Source: Chryseobacterium lactis
GTDB taxonomy: Bacteria > Bacteroidota > Bacteroidia > Flavobacteriales > Weeksellaceae
Direction: 5' to 3'
Length of the DNA: 64,000 nucleotides
Assembly: GCF_003815875.1 (NCBI RefSeq)
Contig: NZ_CP033924.1
Span: 4,402,001-4,466,000 of the forward strand
How positions within the stretch are numbered: the stretch's first letter is position 1; every line of letters starts with the position of its first letter. The notes beneath the pieces were generated by a model that saw only the letters and a list, made by a program, of their open reading frames with translations, searched no databases and was not told the origin of the DNA. Position numbers and translations under genes: made by a program. Shown here in pieces: positions 1 through 7,803 of this stretch.

Positions 1-107
1 TCACCAAGCTTTCCGATGTACATACCGGGGCGCAGACGGATATGTTCCTGCCAATCGAGGGTTCTGATATTATCTTCTGAGTAGGTTGGATTTATTTCTT
101 GTGACAT
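1..107 (-). CDS. parE: DNA topoisomerase IV subunit B, N-terminal fragment
   Basis: Only the first 35 codons are inside the window; the gene runs off the left edge on the minus strand. The start ATG is the complement of 105-107. The visible peptide contains [15 protein letters not shown], the start of the GHKL ATPase domain of GyrB/ParE proteins. The wording [11 protein letters not shown] fits the ParE-like paralog of flavobacteria better than GyrB, which usually reads RKRPSMYIGD. The product would be the ATPase subunit that decatenates chromosomes with ParC. The paralog choice rests on this short stretch. Confidence 0.75.
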   Translation of the reverse strand, partial: MSQEINPTYSEDNIRTLDWQEHIRLRPGMYIGKLG

Positions 108-391
108 ATATGATTTCAGCAAACATACAAAAGTACGAAATTGTCTAAAATTATCCGAATTTTCGAATTCATTTTTTATCAACATTTATCTCAAAACGAA
201 CACAAGAGAAGTATTGAAGAACAACTACCCTATCTCTGAGCTTCCTGAAGTGTTTTGTTTCAAAATCAATTCAATATATACTTAAACAAAGTTTCTGTTT
301 CAGCTTCCCTACCAAAGTTTTTATTTTTTCACTTTTACACTCAAACTGTTTTAAATAATTCATTAAATTCGATTCCATTAAATCTGATTTT

Positions 392-1540
392 ATGATACAA
401 CTTCCTTTGTCAAAACTTTCTAATGTGGGAACCACTATTTTCAGTCAAATGACTCAACTGGCCAATGAAAATGAGGCGATCAATCTATCTCAGGGATTTC
501 CTGATTTCATGCCGGATTCCGGGTTACTGGACCAGGTGGATTATTTTATTAAAAAAGGATTCAATCAATATGCTCCTCTTGGTGGAATGATTGGTTTAAA
601 GGAAGAAATTGCACGAAAAATCGAGAACAGCCACCAAGCTACCTACCATCCGGATTCCGAAATAACAGTGACGGCAGGTGGTACTCAGGCTATATTTACA
701 GCCATTGCCGCTTTTATAAAGAAAGATGATGAAGTCATTATTTTTGAACCGGCATACGATTGTTATGAACCTACTGTAGAGCTTTTCGGAGGCATTGTCA
801 AGCGGTTTGAAATGAAAGCTCCCGATTATAAAATTGATTGGAGCGCAGTAAAAAATCTTGTCAATGAAAAAACGAAAATGATCATCCTCAACAATCCAAA
901 CAATCCTTCGGGAAAGATATTGAATGAGGAAGATATCAGGGAATTGATTCAGCTGGTGGAAGGCACTTCCATTCTTATTTTAAGTGATGAAGTGTATGAA
1001 AATATTGTTTTTGACGGAAAGCAACACTTAAGCATTTGCAAATACCCGGAACTAAAAGAAAGAAGCCTTCTGGTAGCCTCTTTTGGAAAGCTTTTCCATG
1101 TGACCGGTTGGAAAGTAGGATATTGTGCCGCTCCTAAAAATTTAACCGATGAATTCAGGAAAGTTCATCAATTCAATGTCTTTTGTGTAAACACTCCTAT
1201 TCAGCTTGCTTTGGCAGCGTTTATGAAAAATGAAGAACATTACACCCACCTTAATCAGTTCTTTCAGGAAAAAAGAGATTTTTTAAGGAAAGGACTTGCC
1301 GGTACATCATTTGAACTGCTGGACTGTGAAGGAACCTACTTCCAGGCTGTAAAATACGATCAGATTTCAGACAAAAATGACTTTGATTTTGCTACTGAAC
1401 TTACGATCAATCATAAGGTGGCCACCGTACCCTTCTCATCATTCTATAAAAATAAACTCAACGAAAATATCATAAGATTATGTTTTGCCAAGAAACAGGA
1501 AACATTGGAGAGAGCAATTGAAAACTTATCAAGAATTTAA
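392..1540 (+). CDS. PLP-dependent aminotransferase, methionine aminotransferase type
   Basis: 382 residues, the usual length of a fold-type I, class I/II aminotransferase. The N-terminal NLSQGFPDF, the NNPNNPSGK substrate/cofactor loop (about 170), the LSDEVYE segment (PLP-binding Asp) and the Schiff-base lysine in SFGKLFHVTGWKVGY (Lys233) are all present. The sequence resembles the YbdL/KAT group, which transaminates methionine and similar amino acids with 2-oxo acids in the cytosol, for example in methionine salvage. It stands alone: the upstream gap of about 280 bp separates it from the divergent parE, and a strong hairpin terminator follows directly. Substrate is inferred from family only. 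Confidence 0.85.
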   Translation: MIQLPLSKLSNVGTTIFSQMTQLANENEAINLSQGFPDFMPDSGLLDQVDYFIKKGFNQYAPLGGMIGLKEEIARKIENSHQATYHPDSEITVTAGGTQAIFTAIAAFIKKDDEVIIFEPAYDCYEPTVELFGGIVKRFEMKAPDYKIDWSAVKNLVNEKTKMIILNNPNNPSGKILNEEDIRELIQLVEGTSILILSDEVYENIVFDGKQHLSICKYPELKERSLLVASFGKLFHVTGWKVGYCAAPKNLTDEFRKVHQFNVFCVNTPIQLALAAFMKNEEHYTHLNQFFQEKRDFLRKGLAGTSFELLDCEGTYFQAVKYDQISDKNDFDFATELTINHKVATVPFSSFYKNKLNENIIRLCFAKKQETLERAIENLSRI

Positions 1541-1562
1541 TTTGTTTAAAAAAATATTATTC

Positions 1563-1597
1563 AAGAGCCATCCGATCGGTTGGCTCTTTGTTTTTTT
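1563..1597 (+). terminator. Rho-independent terminator of the aminotransferase gene
   Basis: Inverted repeat AAGAGCCA (1563-1570) / TGGCTCTT (1581-1588) with a short loop, followed by a T-rich run to 1597. It lies about 20 bp after the aminotransferase stop codon. Confidence 0.85.
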
Positions 1598-1698
1598 GAA
1601 ACATTAAAAAACCCTCTTTTCTAATTTTATATACAGAAGTAGATAATTTAATTTTTTTTATATATCTTAGTGAAAACTAAACTTATAAAATTAAAACC

Positions 1699-1899
1699 AT
1701 GGAAAAGAAACTCTTCTCAAAAGGAAAAAAACTAAGCAAAAAAGAATTAAAAACAATCGCCGGAGGTATGTTGAATTGTATGGGACCTGGAGTTCCTTGT
1801 GAAGGCCCTCTTTGTGATCCGCCAATTGTATCAGACGACCCAAGAGCTTATTGTACAATTATCTCCCCACGTTGCGGACAAGTTGCCTGCAGACCATAA
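1699..1899 (+). CDS. Double-glycine leader, Cys-rich bacteriocin-like peptide 1
   Basis: 66 residues. The first 23 form a charged leader ending KKELKTIAGG, typical of Bacteroidetes peptide precursors cleaved after Gly-Gly by the C39 peptidase domain of an export ABC transporter. The core is rich in Cys and Pro and ends CTIISPRCGQVACRP. The block C-x4-C-[RQW]-P recurs in the other peptides at 4141, 4376, 4586, 4804 and 5083. No maturation enzyme or transporter lies nearby, so processing and activity are inferred. The leader start is well defined because all paralogs begin M(K/E/Q)(K/N) about 20 residues before GG. Confidence 0.75.
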   Translation: MEKKLFSKGKKLSKKELKTIAGGMLNCMGPGVPCEGPLCDPPIVSDDPRAYCTIISPRCGQVACRP

Positions 1900-1930
1900 T
1901 TTTTCAAATTCACCAATTACAAACGAGGTT

Positions 1931-2115
1931 ATGAGAAATCTAAAAATAAAAAAGGGGATACAACTCACCAAAAAAGAGCTCATATTGATTAACGGTGGCT
2001 TTAGGAAAGTAAGATGCATGATTCTCCCGGACATTGTCAATACATTGGACCCGGATGTGCAGAACCCGAGTGTCAACTTCCCATACCTGTAGATCCCTCT
2101 GAAATTGTTGAATAA
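1931..2115 (+). pseudogene. Frameshifted double-glycine Cys-rich peptide 2
   Basis: The reading frame from ATG 1931 gives a normal leader (QLTKKELILINGG) but then a Cys-poor tail that stops at 2092. Another frame, continuous from about 2005 to the TAA at 2113-2115, encodes HDSPGHCQYIGPGCAEPECQ, which matches the CAEPQC block of the peptides at 4586 and 4804. A single extra base near the AAA run at 2006-2008 would join leader and core. Either the gene is decayed by one frameshift or the sequence has a one-base error. It follows peptide 1 by 31 bp, probably in the same transcript. Confidence 0.65.
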
Positions 2116-2133
2116 CAACAAGTATAACATACG

Positions 2134-2163
2134 AAAAACCAACCGCGTGCGGTTGGTTTTTTA
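2134..2163 (+). terminator. Terminator after the peptide 1-2 pair, probably bidirectional
   Basis: Inverted repeat AAAAACCAACCGC (2134-2146) / GCGGTTGGTTTTT (2149-2161) with a tiny loop and a T run on the plus side and an A run on the other. It can end both the peptide transcript (+) and the SDR transcript (-), whose stop is at 2206. Confidence 0.9.
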
Positions 2164-2205
2164 TTTAAAAAAGACTAAGCTGTGTACTACTTGAAATGGT
2201 GTCTA

Positions 2206-2970
2206 CTATAAAAACATTCCTCCTGAAGCTTCAATTCTTTGTCCGTTGATCCATCTTGCATCTTCGGTACATAAGAAAGCTACCACTCCACCAATATCAT
2301 CCGGAAGCCCTACTCTTCCTAAAGCTGTAGCACCGGCTACTACGGAATTAATTTCCTGATTATCCCTTACTCTTCCTCCTCCAAAGTCTGTTTCAATAGC
2401 TCCCGGAGCAATCACATTCGCTTTGATTTTTCTCGGGCCTAATTCTTTAGCCATGTATTTGGTCAACATCTCCACTCCTGCCTTTATGGATCCGTATACT
2501 GATGAACCCGGTGTTGCAAATCTTGCCAATCCTGAAGAAATATTAATAATTCCGCCTCCATCATTGATAAACGGCAGTAACTTTTGAGTCAGAAAGAATA
2601 CTCCTTTAAAGTGAATATCCACCACATCATCCAGCTGTTCTTCTGTCACTTCAGTAATGGGTGAATATAATGCGGTTCCTGCATTGTTGATCAGGTAATC
2701 AATAGCGGGACTTCCTGTATTTTCCTTTAGATGGCTTGTAACTTCCTGTACAAAGGCATCGAAGCTTTTGGTATCTTTTGTATCCAACTGAAAGGCAGCT
2801 GCTTTTCTACCCATTGCATTGATTTCACTGATTACAGCTTCAGCCTCGTCTTTATTACTTCTGTAGGTAATGATAACGTCCAGGCCTTTTTGAGCGATTT
2901 TAAGTGCTGCATTTTTCCCCAATCCGCGGCTTCCTCCGGTTACCAGTGCAATTTTTGTTTTTGTTTCCAT
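2206..2970 (-). CDS. SDR family NAD(P)-dependent oxidoreductase
   Basis: 254 residues, a classical short-chain dehydrogenase. The cofactor motif TGGSRGLG is at residues 11-18, NNAG at 95-98, the catalytic Ser in NISSG near 145 and the Tyr-x3-Lys pair YGSIK at 159-163. Arg after the glycine motif suggests NADP(H). The C-terminus GQRIEASGGMFL is the usual SDR ending. It lies 87 bp downstream of an AraC-family regulator on the same strand, which may control it or be co-transcribed. Such SDR/AraC pairs are common; substrate cannot be told from sequence. Confidence 0.88.
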   Translation of the reverse strand: METKTKIALVTGGSRGLGKNAALKIAQKGLDVIITYRSNKDEAEAVISEINAMGRKAAAFQLDTKDTKSFDAFVQEVTSHLKENTGSPAIDYLINNAGTALYSPITEVTEEQLDDVVDIHFKGVFFLTQKLLPFINDGGGIINISSGLARFATPGSSVYGSIKAGVEMLTKYMAKELGPRKIKANVIAPGAIETDFGGGRVRDNQEINSVVAGATALGRVGLPDDIGGVVAFLCTEDARWINGQRIEASGGMFL

Positions 2971-3057
2971 TTGTATGATTATTTTGATGATACAAAGTTG
3001 AGGGATTTTCGGGATGAATTGTTTGCCTAAATCAATCTGAAATTTGCAAAATTCAAA

Positions 3058-3996
3058 TCATGAACGAAATTCTAAAGGAGTAAATGAAGTTTTCCTTTTA
3101 AAGAAATTAGAAAAATGGGCTATTTCTTCAAATCCCAGGGCATAAGAAATTTCAGACACGTTCCAGCGGGTTTGTTTTAAAAGGATTTTAGCTTCCTGAA
3201 TAACACGGTCGGCAATAATTTCAGTAGTCGTCCTTCCTGTATTTTCTTTTAATCTTTTATTTAAATAATTAACATGAACGGCCAGTCTTTCTGCAAAATC
3301 TTTTGCTGTTTTCAACTCCAGTCTTTGTTCTGAAGATTCAATGGGAAATTGCCTTTCCAGCAATTCTATAAAGAGAGAAACTACCCGCATGGAAGCATCA
3401 TTTGAGGTAGAAATTTTCGTTGCGGGCTGTAATTTCTGCCCATAATGAATGAGTTCCAGCACATAGTTCCTGATCAGATCATATTTAAAAATATAATCAG
3501 AATCAATCTCTTTTTTTATCTTTTTAAACAAGGCTTCAATTTCATCGGCCAGTTCATCATCAATTTCAAATACAGGTACTCCGCCGGGCTGAAAAATAGG
3601 AAGATCTTCCAGGGTATTGTATGATTTATCTTTAATAAAAAAATCTTCTGTAAAAACACAGAAACTTCCCTGTTGCAAAGGATCTTCCGGAATCCAGTGA
3701 TACGGAACCTTTGGCGTAGCAAACAATAACGCGTTTTTTTTGATAGAAATTATTTTATCTGCATATTCGGCCCTGTTTTTTCCTTTGATAAAGCTTATTT
3801 TATAATATTTTCTCCTGTTATAGGGCATTTCAGAAGTTGCTTTTGCTCTTTCTATAGTCTGGGCAATGTCGAAAACATTGAAATGGCCTATATCCTTATG
3901 AAGACCTTTAGGAAAAATACTTTCAGGATCCTTCCCGAGCTTGGCAGCCATTTCTCTGTAAAAATCTTCCAATGAAGTATGGGCTATTTTTTCCAT
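3058..3996 (-). CDS. AraC family transcriptional regulator
   Basis: 312 residues. The N-terminal about 200 residues form a cupin-like sensor region with the segment RRKYYKISFIKGKNRAEYAD. The C-terminal about 100 residues carry the two helix-turn-helix units, ending SEISYALGFEEIAHFSNFFKRKTSFTP split over the second HTH and signature. It is a clear paralog of the regulator at 36797 (NRRDYYKISFI, DFAEHLSVHVNHLN, FDQPSHFNNFFKK). It sits directly upstream of the SDR gene, the likely target. Ligand unknown. Confidence 0.88.
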   Translation of the reverse strand: MEKIAHTSLEDFYREMAAKLGKDPESIFPKGLHKDIGHFNVFDIAQTIERAKATSEMPYNRRKYYKISFIKGKNRAEYADKIISIKKNALLFATPKVPYHWIPEDPLQQGSFCVFTEDFFIKDKSYNTLEDLPIFQPGGVPVFEIDDELADEIEALFKKIKKEIDSDYIFKYDLIRNYVLELIHYGQKLQPATKISTSNDASMRVVSLFIELLERQFPIESSEQRLELKTAKDFAERLAVHVNYLNKRLKENTGRTTTEIIADRVIQEAKILLKQTRWNVSEISYALGFEEIAHFSNFFKRKTSFTPLEFRS

Positions 3997-4140
3997 AATG
4001 GATCATTTGTAAAATTCAAATATACAACGTTGAAAATAAATTAAAATCAATTATTTATTTTATTTTTTTCTACAAAAAGTGATATACAATTAATTATTTT
4101 TCTTACATTCGTCACAACTAACTCGTTAAAAATCAAAACT

Positions 4141-4332
4141 ATGAAAAATCAAATTTCACAAATCGGCAAAAAGCTTAACAAAAAAGAACTCAAAGTTATT
4201 ACGGGAGGGATGTATGATTGTATGGCTGCTGAACCATGTGAACCTTATCCGGGATCTTGTGAATCACATGCTGATGCTAATGGATGCACCATGATTTCTC
4301 CATTCTGCGGACAAAAAATCTGCAGACCTTAA
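4141..4332 (+). CDS. Double-glycine leader, Cys-rich bacteriocin-like peptide 3
   Basis: 63 residues: leader ending KKELKVITGG, then a Cys/Pro/acidic core with CTMISPFCGQKICRP at its end, nearly the same ending as peptide 1. First of four tandem paralogs (4141, 4376, 4586, 4804) separated by about 20-55 bp and followed by one terminator near 5018, so probably one operon. Promoter likely in the AT-rich 140-bp gap divergent from the AraC gene. No maturase in the window. Confidence 0.75.
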   Translation: MKNQISQIGKKLNKKELKVITGGMYDCMAAEPCEPYPGSCESHADANGCTMISPFCGQKICRP

Positions 4333-4375
4333 TTATTATCTAAACTAATATACTAACAAAGTAAAATCAAGTACT

Positions 4376-4567
4376 ATGAAAAATCAGAATTTAAACAACG
4401 GGAAAAAACTTAACAAAAAAGAATTAAAATCAATCACAGGGGGGTTACTAAATTGTGTTCAACCTGTACTATGCCCAGATCAGCCATGTGAGCCATCGTC
4501 TGATCCAAATGGATGCACAATCATCTCTAAGGCCTGTGCACAAAAAGAATGCAGACCACAACTGTAA
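4376..4567 (+). CDS. Double-glycine leader, Cys-rich bacteriocin-like peptide 4
   Basis: 63 residues with leader KKLNKKELKSITGG and core ending CTIISKACAQKECRPQL. It shares the C-x4-C-R-P block with its neighbours but has its own Cys-Pro-rich middle (VLCPDQPCEPS). The leader is almost identical to those at 4141 and 4586, while the core differs, the usual pattern for diversifying secreted peptides. Confidence 0.75.
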   Translation: MKNQNLNNGKKLNKKELKSITGGLLNCVQPVLCPDQPCEPSSDPNGCTIISKACAQKECRPQL

Positions 4568-4585
4568 TAAATAAAGCGCTATATC

Positions 4586-4747
4586 ATGCAAAACCAGAAT
4601 TTAGAAAAAGGGAAAAAGCTTAACAAAAAAGAGTTAAGAAGTATTACCGGCGGCCTAAGACAGTGCATTGATCCTGCGACCAATCAATGTCGTGTCTTTG
4701 GACTTGGATGCGCTGAACCACAGTGCAGACCCATATTGGAGCTATAA
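4586..4747 (+). CDS. Double-glycine leader, Cys-rich bacteriocin-like peptide 5
   Basis: 53 residues; ATG at 4586-4588, TAA at 4745-4747. The leader reads KKLNKKELRSITGG and the 30-residue core holds four Cys and ends GCAEPQCRPILEL. It starts 18 bp after the stop of peptide 4. The leader identity and the CAEPQCRP block make this short frame convincing despite its size. Confidence 0.72.
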   Translation: MQNQNLEKGKKLNKKELRSITGGLRQCIDPATNQCRVFGLGCAEPQCRPILEL

Positions 4748-4803
4748 CTATCCATTAATACTTCTAAATTGATCAAAAGACTAACTTAAAAATATCAAAT
4801 CTT

Positions 4804-4965
4804 ATGAAAAAACAGAATGTAAACAACGGAAAAAAGTTAAATAAAAAAGAGTTAAGAGTCATTACCGGTGGAAAAGAAATGTGCTGGGTTCATGGACTGG
4901 GATGCAGTAAGTTTTCAATTAGTTGCGCAGAGCCGCAATGTCAGCCTACCATTGAGATTGAATAA
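4804..4965 (+). CDS. Double-glycine leader, Cys-rich bacteriocin-like peptide 6
   Basis: 53 residues; ATG at 4804, TAA at 4963-4965. Leader KKLNKKELRVITGG, core with four Cys ending SCAEPQCQPTIEIE. Closest to peptide 5 and to the out-of-frame core of the broken peptide 2. Last gene of the four-gene run, followed by a terminator. Confidence 0.72.
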   Translation: MKKQNVNNGKKLNKKELRVITGGKEMCWVHGLGCSKFSISCAEPQCQPTIEIE

Positions 4966-4985
4966 TGTCAATATGAAATAAACAG

Positions 4986-5018
4986 AGTACTTCCATTCAT
5001 TTGGGAGTACTTTTTTTT
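4986..5018 (+). terminator. Terminator after peptide genes 3-6
   Basis: AGTACTTCC (4986-4994) pairs with GGGAGTACT (5003-5011) apart from a bulge, followed by a run of T. It ends the tandem peptide transcript and separates it from peptide 7. Confidence 0.8.
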
Positions 5019-5082
5019 GTAATAGAAACTCAAAACTTTTTTGAATCAACGGTAAAAACTAAACCATTAAAATCAATAAACA

Positions 5083-5328
5083 ATGAAAAAACAAAATTTA
5101 AATCAGGGGAAAAAACTGACTAAAAAGCAGTTGAAAACCATATCAGGTGGAGTAATGATATGCACTCACAGTGGTCGATGTGCCCAAATTCATCCCACAT
5201 GCTATGAAAAACAATGTCGCCCGGGAGCAAGTGAAGTATGTATGCCTACCTCCAATACATGTACAAAGAAATCCTTTAGTTGCGTAGAGCCGCCATGCTG
5301 GCCAGATTTGGAACCTCCAATCCAATAA
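5083..5328 (+). CDS. Double-glycine leader, Cys-rich bacteriocin-like peptide 7
   Basis: 81 residues, the longest of the set. Leader KKLTKKQLKTISGG, then a core with ten Cys that seems to hold two copies of the Cys block: YEKQCRPGASEVC in the middle and SFSCVEPPCWPDLEPP at the end. The doubled block suggests internal duplication. It has its own terminator (5333-5362) and its own upstream gap, so it is likely a separate transcript. Confidence 0.75.
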   Translation: MKKQNLNQGKKLTKKQLKTISGGVMICTHSGRCAQIHPTCYEKQCRPGASEVCMPTSNTCTKKSFSCVEPPCWPDLEPPIQ

Positions 5329-5332
5329 ATAC

Positions 5333-5362
5333 AATCGCTTCCTCATGGGAAGCGATTTGTTA
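5333..5362 (+). terminator. Terminator after peptide 7
   Basis: Stem AATCGCTTCC (5333-5342) / GGAAGCGATT (5348-5357) with a 5-nt loop, then a short T-rich tail. It lies between the convergent peptide 7 gene and the lipoprotein gene and may act on both strands. Confidence 0.75.
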
Positions 5363-5392
5363 TTTGGATAGATCTAAGTTGATATGAACTCT

Positions 5393-6478
5393 TTAAATAA
5401 TATAACCTCCCCCAAGCTTGAGAATCCATTTTCCTTTTTCGTAATCTGCTGAGTAATTGTTACCATAACTGTTTCCAAATTTTTGAATATAAAATCTATT
5501 CGGATCTTCTTTATCTTTCTTTATTTTTGAAATATATTCATCTGTAATATCAGTTATTTTTGTGTAATACGTTTGTTTATCTTTATTTTCAGGAATAAAT
5601 AACACTCTAACATCAGGGCGGATCTGATGAAAATAATCACAATCACTTTCATATACCTGAAAAACATAATACATTTTTTTCATATCTGTTGTCCCATAGT
5701 TAGGGAGCAGCAATTCATAGAGTTCCGTAAACTTATTCTTTCCGGATTTGAACATCGGGTTCATGTCTTCAAAATCATTAACTCCATCTCCGTCAGTATC
5801 CTTATTATTGGGATTTAAGCCAAAGCTATTCTCAAAAATATCATTGTAACCATCATTATCAGAATCTTTAGTCAAATCATTAATCTTTATTTTAAATAAT
5901 TTCCCATCTTCCATAGCGGAGTAATCATCATAACCTGGCAGCCCAGCAACCTTTATAATTTTCACTAAGCTTCCTTGTAATTGAAGAAACCCATTTTCTA
6001 TGAAAGGGTTTTCCTGGATCTTATTTATGTAATAATGACTAAAACTTAATCCTAAAAAGTAAGCATCTGCCTTATTATTTTCAATTTTCAACAACCAATA
6101 CCCAAGATTATTCTTTCCCAAACCATACTGCACATTTCCTACCTGTTCTTTGGCATAAAATACAAATTGATCTGAAAATTTACTTTTAAATTCTTTAAAC
6201 TCAACATACTGTTTCCTTATCATATTTTCAGAATCAGAACTGGTATAAAAATGAGAATCGGCGCTATCTTTCTTGAAGGTTCTAAATTTTTTGAGGTTTA
6301 TAATATCAAGATACTTTGGTTTTTGATCAAGAATCTGTTTGACTGTATAGGGTTTCTCTTTTAAATCATCAACAAAGATGACATCCGTATTATTCATTTT
6401 CTCAACGAAACATTTGTCTTCAACAGATTTTGAACAGGACAATAAAGAAATAAAAAGGGTAAAATAAAAGAATTTCAT
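5393..6478 (-). CDS. Lipoprotein with thrombospondin type 3-like calcium repeat
   Basis: The long frame reaches back into the ychF gene, but the better start is the ATG at 6478: it gives MKFFYFTLFISLLSCSKS, a lipoprotein signal peptide with Cys15 as lipid site. The mature part is about 345 residues. In the middle it holds DSDNDGYNDIFENSFGLNPN and DTDGDGVNDFEDMNP, Asp-rich calcium-binding loops of the thrombospondin type 3/EF-hand-like kind. Flanking regions are not recognised. Likely anchored in the outer membrane or periplasm; role unknown. It follows the ychF terminator, so it is probably transcribed separately. Confidence 0.7.
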   Translation of the reverse strand: MKFFYFTLFISLLSCSKSVEDKCFVEKMNNTDVIFVDDLKEKPYTVKQILDQKPKYLDIINLKKFRTFKKDSADSHFYTSSDSENMIRKQYVEFKEFKSKFSDQFVFYAKEQVGNVQYGLGKNNLGYWLLKIENNKADAYFLGLSFSHYYINKIQENPFIENGFLQLQGSLVKIIKVAGLPGYDDYSAMEDGKLFKIKINDLTKDSDNDGYNDIFENSFGLNPNNKDTDGDGVNDFEDMNPMFKSGKNKFTELYELLLPNYGTTDMKKMYYVFQVYESDCDYFHQIRPDVRVLFIPENKDKQTYYTKITDITDEYISKIKKDKEDPNRFYIQKFGNSYGNNYSADYEKGKWILKLGGGYII

Positions 6479-6504
6479 TAGGTTACAGTTTTGCACTAGA
6501 ATGC

Positions 6505-6538
6505 AAAAAACGCTCCCAAATTCATGGAAACGTTTTTT
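6505..6538 (-). terminator. Terminator of ychF
   Basis: AAAAAACG (6505-6512) and CGTTTTTT (6531-6538) flank a GC-containing stem; on the minus strand it ends in a U run just after the ychF stop. Confidence 0.75.
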
Positions 6539-6566
6539 AACGATAACTAACTTTAATATTTTTTCT

Positions 6567-7658
6567 TTATACGTTGAATCTAAAGTGCATGATGTCACCA
6601 TCCTGAACGATATATTCTTTACCTTCAACAGATAGTTTTCCGGCTTCTTTTATTTTTACTTCAGATCCGTACGTCATATAATCATCATATTTGATTACTT
6701 CAGCACGGATAAATCCTTTTTCAAAGTCTGTGTGAATAACTCCTGCAGCCTGCGGAGCTGTCCATCCCTGACCGATAGTCCAGGCTCTTACTTCTTTAAC
6801 TCCTGCTGTAAAATACGTCTGAAGTTTTAGCAAATCATAAGCTTTTCTGATCAAACGGTTTACGCCAGGCTCAGTAAGACCAAGCTCATCAAGGAAAATT
6901 TCTCTTTCTTCAAAAGTTTCAAGTTCGTTGATATCCGCTTCAATCTGAGCTGCTAAAACAACCACTTCAGCACCTTCATTTTTAGCCATTTCCTCGATCT
7001 TAGCGATCCAATCATTCCCGTTTTTAATAGAATTTTCATCTACATTACAAACGTAAAGCACCGGCTTATTGGTCAACAACTGTACTTCTCCGATAATAGA
7101 TTTCGCAAAGTCATCTGTTGCAAACTCTCTTGCATTTTTCCCGTCTTCAAGGAATTTTTGCAGGTTTTGAAGAGTCTCATAAGTAAGAATATCTTCTTTT
7201 TTCCCTGACTTAATGAATTTTTTAGCTTTTTCAACTGCCTTTCCTACGGTTTCAAGGTCTTTCAGTTGCAGCTCGATATCAATAATTTCTTTATCTCTTA
7301 ACGGATCTACAGAACCTTCAACGTGAATGATATTTCCATTATCAAAACATCTTAAAACGTGGATGATCGCCTCACACTCACGGATATTTGCCAGGAACTG
7401 GTTCCCAAGCCCTTCTCCTTTGCTGGCTCCTTTTACAAGACCTGCAATATCAACGATTTCAACTACAGCGGGTAAAACTCTTTCAGGTTTTACGATTTTT
7501 TCCAGTTCAAACAATCTTTGATCCGGCACAGAAACTGTTCCAAGATTAGGTTCAATTGTACAGAAAGGATAGTTTGCTGATTGAGCTTTTGCATTGCTCA
7601 AACAGTTAAAAAGTGTTGATTTACCTACATTCGGCAGGCCTACGATTCCACATTTCAT
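6567..7658 (-). CDS. ychF: Redox-regulated ATPase YchF (Obg-like)
   Basis: 363 residues, the standard YchF length. The P-loop GLPNVGKST is at residues 7-15, followed by NYPFCTIEPN (switch I). The coiled-coil insertion is near 110-200 and the C-terminal TGS domain reads VKEVRAWTIGQGWTAPQAAGVIHTDF in two stretches, ending GDIMHFRFNV. YchF is a universally conserved, ribosome-associated P-loop ATPase that prefers ATP over GTP and is linked to oxidative stress response. Single gene with its own terminator. Confidence 0.97.
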   Translation of the reverse strand: MKCGIVGLPNVGKSTLFNCLSNAKAQSANYPFCTIEPNLGTVSVPDQRLFELEKIVKPERVLPAVVEIVDIAGLVKGASKGEGLGNQFLANIRECEAIIHVLRCFDNGNIIHVEGSVDPLRDKEIIDIELQLKDLETVGKAVEKAKKFIKSGKKEDILTYETLQNLQKFLEDGKNAREFATDDFAKSIIGEVQLLTNKPVLYVCNVDENSIKNGNDWIAKIEEMAKNEGAEVVVLAAQIEADINELETFEEREIFLDELGLTEPGVNRLIRKAYDLLKLQTYFTAGVKEVRAWTIGQGWTAPQAAGVIHTDFEKGFIRAEVIKYDDYMTYGSEVKIKEAGKLSVEGKEYIVQDGDIMHFRFNV

Positions 7659-7803
7659 ATTGTAAAATTCAAAGTTTAAGGTTTAGAGGTGTAAAGTTCA
7701 ATGTTTAGAATCCAAAGTTTTTAATTCCTTTTTATCTAAAATGATCGAGACTTTAACTTTCAGCGTGCAAAGATAGTGAAGTTTAATGGTATTTAAAAAT
7801 GAT

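Noticed and set aside
1799..2092. 97-residue frame spanning peptides 1 and 2
   Set aside because: Its first half is out of frame with peptide 1; only the part from ATG 1931 has a proper leader.
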